Source: an uncultured Dorea sp.
GTDB taxonomy: Bacteria; Bacillota; Clostridia; Lachnospirales; Lachnospiraceae
Assembly (NCBI GenBank): GCA_948844705.1
Contig: CAQNVT010000052.1
Span: forward strand, 1-9,686
Reading direction: 5' to 3'
DNA: 9,686 nt
Each line of letters opens with the position of its first letter. Within the stretch, counting starts at the first letter, position 1. A program made the position numbers and the translations under genes. A model generated the notes under the pieces. It saw only the letters and a program-made list of their open reading frames with translations, was not told where the DNA came from and made no database searches. Below, piece by piece: positions 7,624 to 9,686 of the stretch.

Positions 7624-7641
7624 TGAAAATACCCTGTCCCA
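7605..7641 (+). repeat. Degenerate direct repeat of the palindrome half-site
   Basis: The 16-nt unit AAAATACTACGTCCCA (7605-7620) recurs as AAAATACCCTGTCCCA (7626-7641), matching at 13 of 16 positions with a 21-nt period. All three differences are in the central three bases. The first copy is the right arm of the palindrome, so the locus holds three half-sites: one inverted, two direct. Confidence 0.75.
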
Positions 7642-7677
7642 AACGGGGAAATAAAAAAGAAAAGGGGAATGATAAAC

Positions 7678-9075
7678 ATGGACAGAAAAAATATATGGAG
7701 CTCTTATGAGGCAAGCGAGCTCGAAAAGGTAGAGAAGGTAAATGATTTATATAAATCCTGTCTGGATGCAGGAAAAACGGAACGTGAATGTGTAGATCTT
7801 GCGGTGAACATGGCAAAGGAGAAGGGATATAAGGATTTAAACGAGATGATCCGTTCAGGGGAGCAGTTAAAGGCCGGCGACAAGGTGTATGCGGTGTGCA
7901 TGGACAAGACGGTTGCCCTGTTTTATATCGGCAGTGAGCCGCTTGAGAATGGTATGAATATTCTGGGGGCTCATATTGATTCTCCGCGTATCGATGTGAA
8001 GCAGAATCCACTTTATGAAAGCGAGGAGTTTGCATATCTTGACACTCATTATTACGGAGGAATCAAAAAATATCAGTGGCTTGCGATTCCGCTCGCGCTT
8101 CACGGGGTTATTGCGAAAAAAGACGGTACGGTCATTAAGGTAAATATCGGAGAAAAGGAAGAGGATCCAGTATTTGTCATTACAGATCTTCTGGTACATC
8201 TTGCGGGAGAGCAGATGGAAAAGAAGGCAAAGGCGGTCGTAGAAGGTGAAAAGCTGGATCTTCTGATCGGAAACCGTCCGGTCGAGAAGGATGAGACGCT
8301 TGAAAAAGAGGAAAAGGAGACCATAAAGAAAAATATTCTCGCTATTTTAAAAGAGCATTATGACATGGAAGAGGAGGACTTCGTATCTGCAGAGCTTGAG
8401 ATCGTGCCGGCAGGCCGGGCAAGAGATCTTGGGATCGACAGAAGCATGATCCTCGCATACGGGCAGGATGACAGGGTGTGTGCCTTCACCTCGCTCTTCG
8501 CAATGCTGGAGGCAGAGAATGTAAAAAGAACCTCTTGCTGCATCCTGGTAGATAAGGAGGAGATCGGAAGCGTAGGCGCAACCGGTATGCAGTCCAGATT
8601 TTTTGAAAATGCAGTTGCAGAGCTTATGGCCCTTTCAGGAAATGATTCGGAGCTTAAGTTAAGAAGGGCGCTTCAGAATTCCAGAATGCTTTCCTCCGAC
8701 GTAAGTGCGGCGTTTGATCCCATGTTTGCAGAATGTTTCGAGAAGAGAAGTTCTGCATTTTTTGCGAAGGGGCTGGTATTTAACAAGTTTACCGGAAGCC
8801 GCGGAAAAGGCGGCTCCAATGATGCCAACGCAGAGTATCTTGCAAAGCTCCGCAAGGTAATGGATGATAAAAATGTGGCGTATCAGTTTGCAGAGCTTGG
8901 CAAGGTAGATGTAGGCGGAGGCGGAACTATCGCTTATATCATGGCGAATTACGGCATGGAGGTTATAGACAGCGGTGTTCCGGTGTTGTGCATGCATGCA
9001 CCGTGGGAAGCATCAAGCAAGGCGGACGTATATGAGGCCTATAAAGGCTACAAGGCATTTTTAGAGGAAATGTAG
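7678..9075 (+). CDS. apeA: M18-family aminopeptidase (aminopeptidase 1 type)
   Basis: This cytoplasmic dinuclear zinc aminopeptidase of 465 residues removes N-terminal amino acids from peptides. Residues expected for M18 are His99 and Asp101 in GAHIDSPRID, Asp264 in YGQDDR, the Glu294/Glu295 pair in DKEEIGS, Asp341 in SSDVSAAFDP and His440 in CMHAPWEASS. The block HYYGGIKKYQW near 124-134 is a further family mark. M18 enzymes form tetrahedral dodecamers (family knowledge). The start at 7678 is chosen because the AAGGGGA motif (7662-7668) is 9 nt upstream. It abuts the alternative ATG at 7669, which is therefore unlikely. It lies 96 nt after kbl across the palindromic repeat, with no convincing own promoter, so cotranscription with tdh-kbl is likely. 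The symbol is less certain than the family. Confidence 0.93.
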   Translation: MDRKNIWSSYEASELEKVEKVNDLYKSCLDAGKTERECVDLAVNMAKEKGYKDLNEMIRSGEQLKAGDKVYAVCMDKTVALFYIGSEPLENGMNILGAHIDSPRIDVKQNPLYESEEFAYLDTHYYGGIKKYQWLAIPLALHGVIAKKDGTVIKVNIGEKEEDPVFVITDLLVHLAGEQMEKKAKAVVEGEKLDLLIGNRPVEKDETLEKEEKETIKKNILAILKEHYDMEEEDFVSAELEIVPAGRARDLGIDRSMILAYGQDDRVCAFTSLFAMLEAENVKRTSCCILVDKEEIGSVGATGMQSRFFENAVAELMALSGNDSELKLRRALQNSRMLSSDVSAAFDPMFAECFEKRSSAFFAKGLVFNKFTGSRGKGGSNDANAEYLAKLRKVMDDKNVAYQFAELGKVDVGGGGTIAYIMANYGMEVIDSGVPVLCMHAPWEASSKADVYEAYKGYKAFLEEM

Positions 9076-9080
9076 AATAG

Positions 9081-9683
9081 ATGGATAAAGAACAGAAGAA
9101 GCTTTTTGATGCGATGACGCCCGGAAAAAAGCTGGAATATCTGTGGATGTACTATAAGGCGTGGCTTGTGGGTTTTCTTTTTCTTCTGGCCGCCGTATGG
9201 CTCGGGATCACTATGTACCGCGGAATGAATACAAAGGTGCTGTTAAATGTGGCGATCGTCGGAGGGGACAGCAATCAGGCCGTGTCTCTTGCGGAGGACT
9301 TCGCGGCGTATGCAGGTATCACGGAAAAGGACGGTGAGATCCGTGTAAAGGCAAATCTTCCGGATGAAAGCAGCGGGAGTTCTCTTACGACGGCTCTTAC
9401 GACACTCATGGGAGCGGACGCGCTGGACGTGCTGATCTGCTCCGAAGGAGTCTATGAGGAATATAGTGCTCAGGAGGGATTTTTAACGGCAGAAGAGGCG
9501 CTGGGAGAGCGTGCCGCCTCTTACGGCGACCGGGTGCTTAAGGACGCGGTCTGCCTGGATGCGGACAGTGCATTTGGCAGGCGGGAAATGGTCCGGTATG
9601 ATAAAATCTACGCGGCGGTGTCCGTAAACTGTCAGAACCCGGATACGGCTGCAGAGTTTTTATGCTATTTGCTGGAAAATTAA
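9081..9683 (+). CDS. Unrecognised single-pass membrane protein with an extracytoplasmic domain
   Basis: I do not recognise a named family. The 200-residue protein has a charged N-terminal cytoplasmic part (MDKEQKKLFDAMTPGKKLEYLW), one hydrophobic segment at about residues 28-46 (AWLVGFLFLLAAVWLGITM), and then an acidic domain that should lie outside the membrane. The outer part alternates predicted strands and helices (LLNVAIVGGD near 54-63; TALTTLMGADALDVLICSEG near 104-123). The last stretch weakly suggests a substrate-binding-protein-like fold, but this is speculation. It begins 5 nt after the M18 stop codon. The best ribosome binding site, GAGG (9064-9067), is inside the M18 gene 13 nt upstream, so initiation is probably coupled. 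The gene ends with tandem TAA stops (9681-9686). Its codons look richer in G/C than those of the importer genes. Confidence 0.82.
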   Translation: MDKEQKKLFDAMTPGKKLEYLWMYYKAWLVGFLFLLAAVWLGITMYRGMNTKVLLNVAIVGGDSNQAVSLAEDFAAYAGITEKDGEIRVKANLPDESSGSSLTTALTTLMGADALDVLICSEGVYEEYSAQEGFLTAEEALGERAASYGDRVLKDAVCLDADSAFGRREMVRYDKIYAAVSVNCQNPDTAAEFLCYLLEN

Positions 9684-9686
9684 TAA

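Noticed and set aside
7623..7654. Possible promoter for the M18 gene (TTGAAA with AAATAA)
   Set aside because: The spacing is about 20 nt and the -10 is weak. The TTGAAA is part of the repeat structure.
1..9686. CRISPR arrays, tRNA or rRNA genes, insertion sequences, phage or defence genes
   Set aside because: I saw no regular spacer repeats, no tRNA-like T-loop sequences and no transposase, integrase or nuclease motifs. All complete genes but the last have housekeeping-type metabolic or transport identities.

Overview
The window reads as chromosomal DNA of a low-to-moderate GC anaerobic Firmicute, most likely a gut-type Clostridia/Lachnospiraceae member. This is an inference from strong AGGAGG-type ribosome binding sites, tightly packed co-directional genes, A/G-rich codon use and clostridial-looking versions of every recognised protein. 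All nine complete genes lie on the + strand. They form two transcription units that deal with peptides and amino acids.

Region 1 (1-219) holds the possible last 23 codons of an unrecognised upstream gene. It is followed by a non-coding stretch with a perfect 16-bp inverted repeat ending 19 nt before the first full gene. Region 2 (220-5126) is a peptide-import operon: two inner-membrane permeases (DppB/OppB and DppC/OppC type), two ATPases (DppD/OppD and DppF/OppF type) and an M42-family metallo-aminopeptidase. Gaps are 14, 10, -1 and 15 nt, and the unit ends in a convincing intrinsic terminator at 5092-5126. No solute-binding protein gene is present inside the operon. The DppF-type ATPase has a degenerate ABC signature (LDGGR), so one of the two ATP sites of the heterodimer is probably atypical.

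Region 3 (5127-9686) starts with a textbook extended -10 sigma-A promoter (TTGTAC-17-TGTTATAAT) and a short 5' leader with a GNRA-capped hairpin. Then come tdh (threonine dehydrogenase) and kbl (2-amino-3-ketobutyrate CoA ligase), which together turn threonine into glycine and acetyl-CoA. An M18 aminopeptidase and an unrecognised single-pass membrane protein follow. Between kbl and the M18 gene lies a near-perfect 41-nt palindrome followed by a degenerate third copy of its half-site. It resembles a REP-type extragenic repeat and is the least explained element in the window.

Taken together the genes fit a peptide-scavenging lifestyle: peptides are imported, trimmed in the cytoplasm by M42 and M18 aminopeptidases, and released threonine is degraded by Tdh/Kbl with recovery of NADH and acetyl-CoA. 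This functional link is an inference from gene identity and proximity. I did not find a clearly new multi-gene system.
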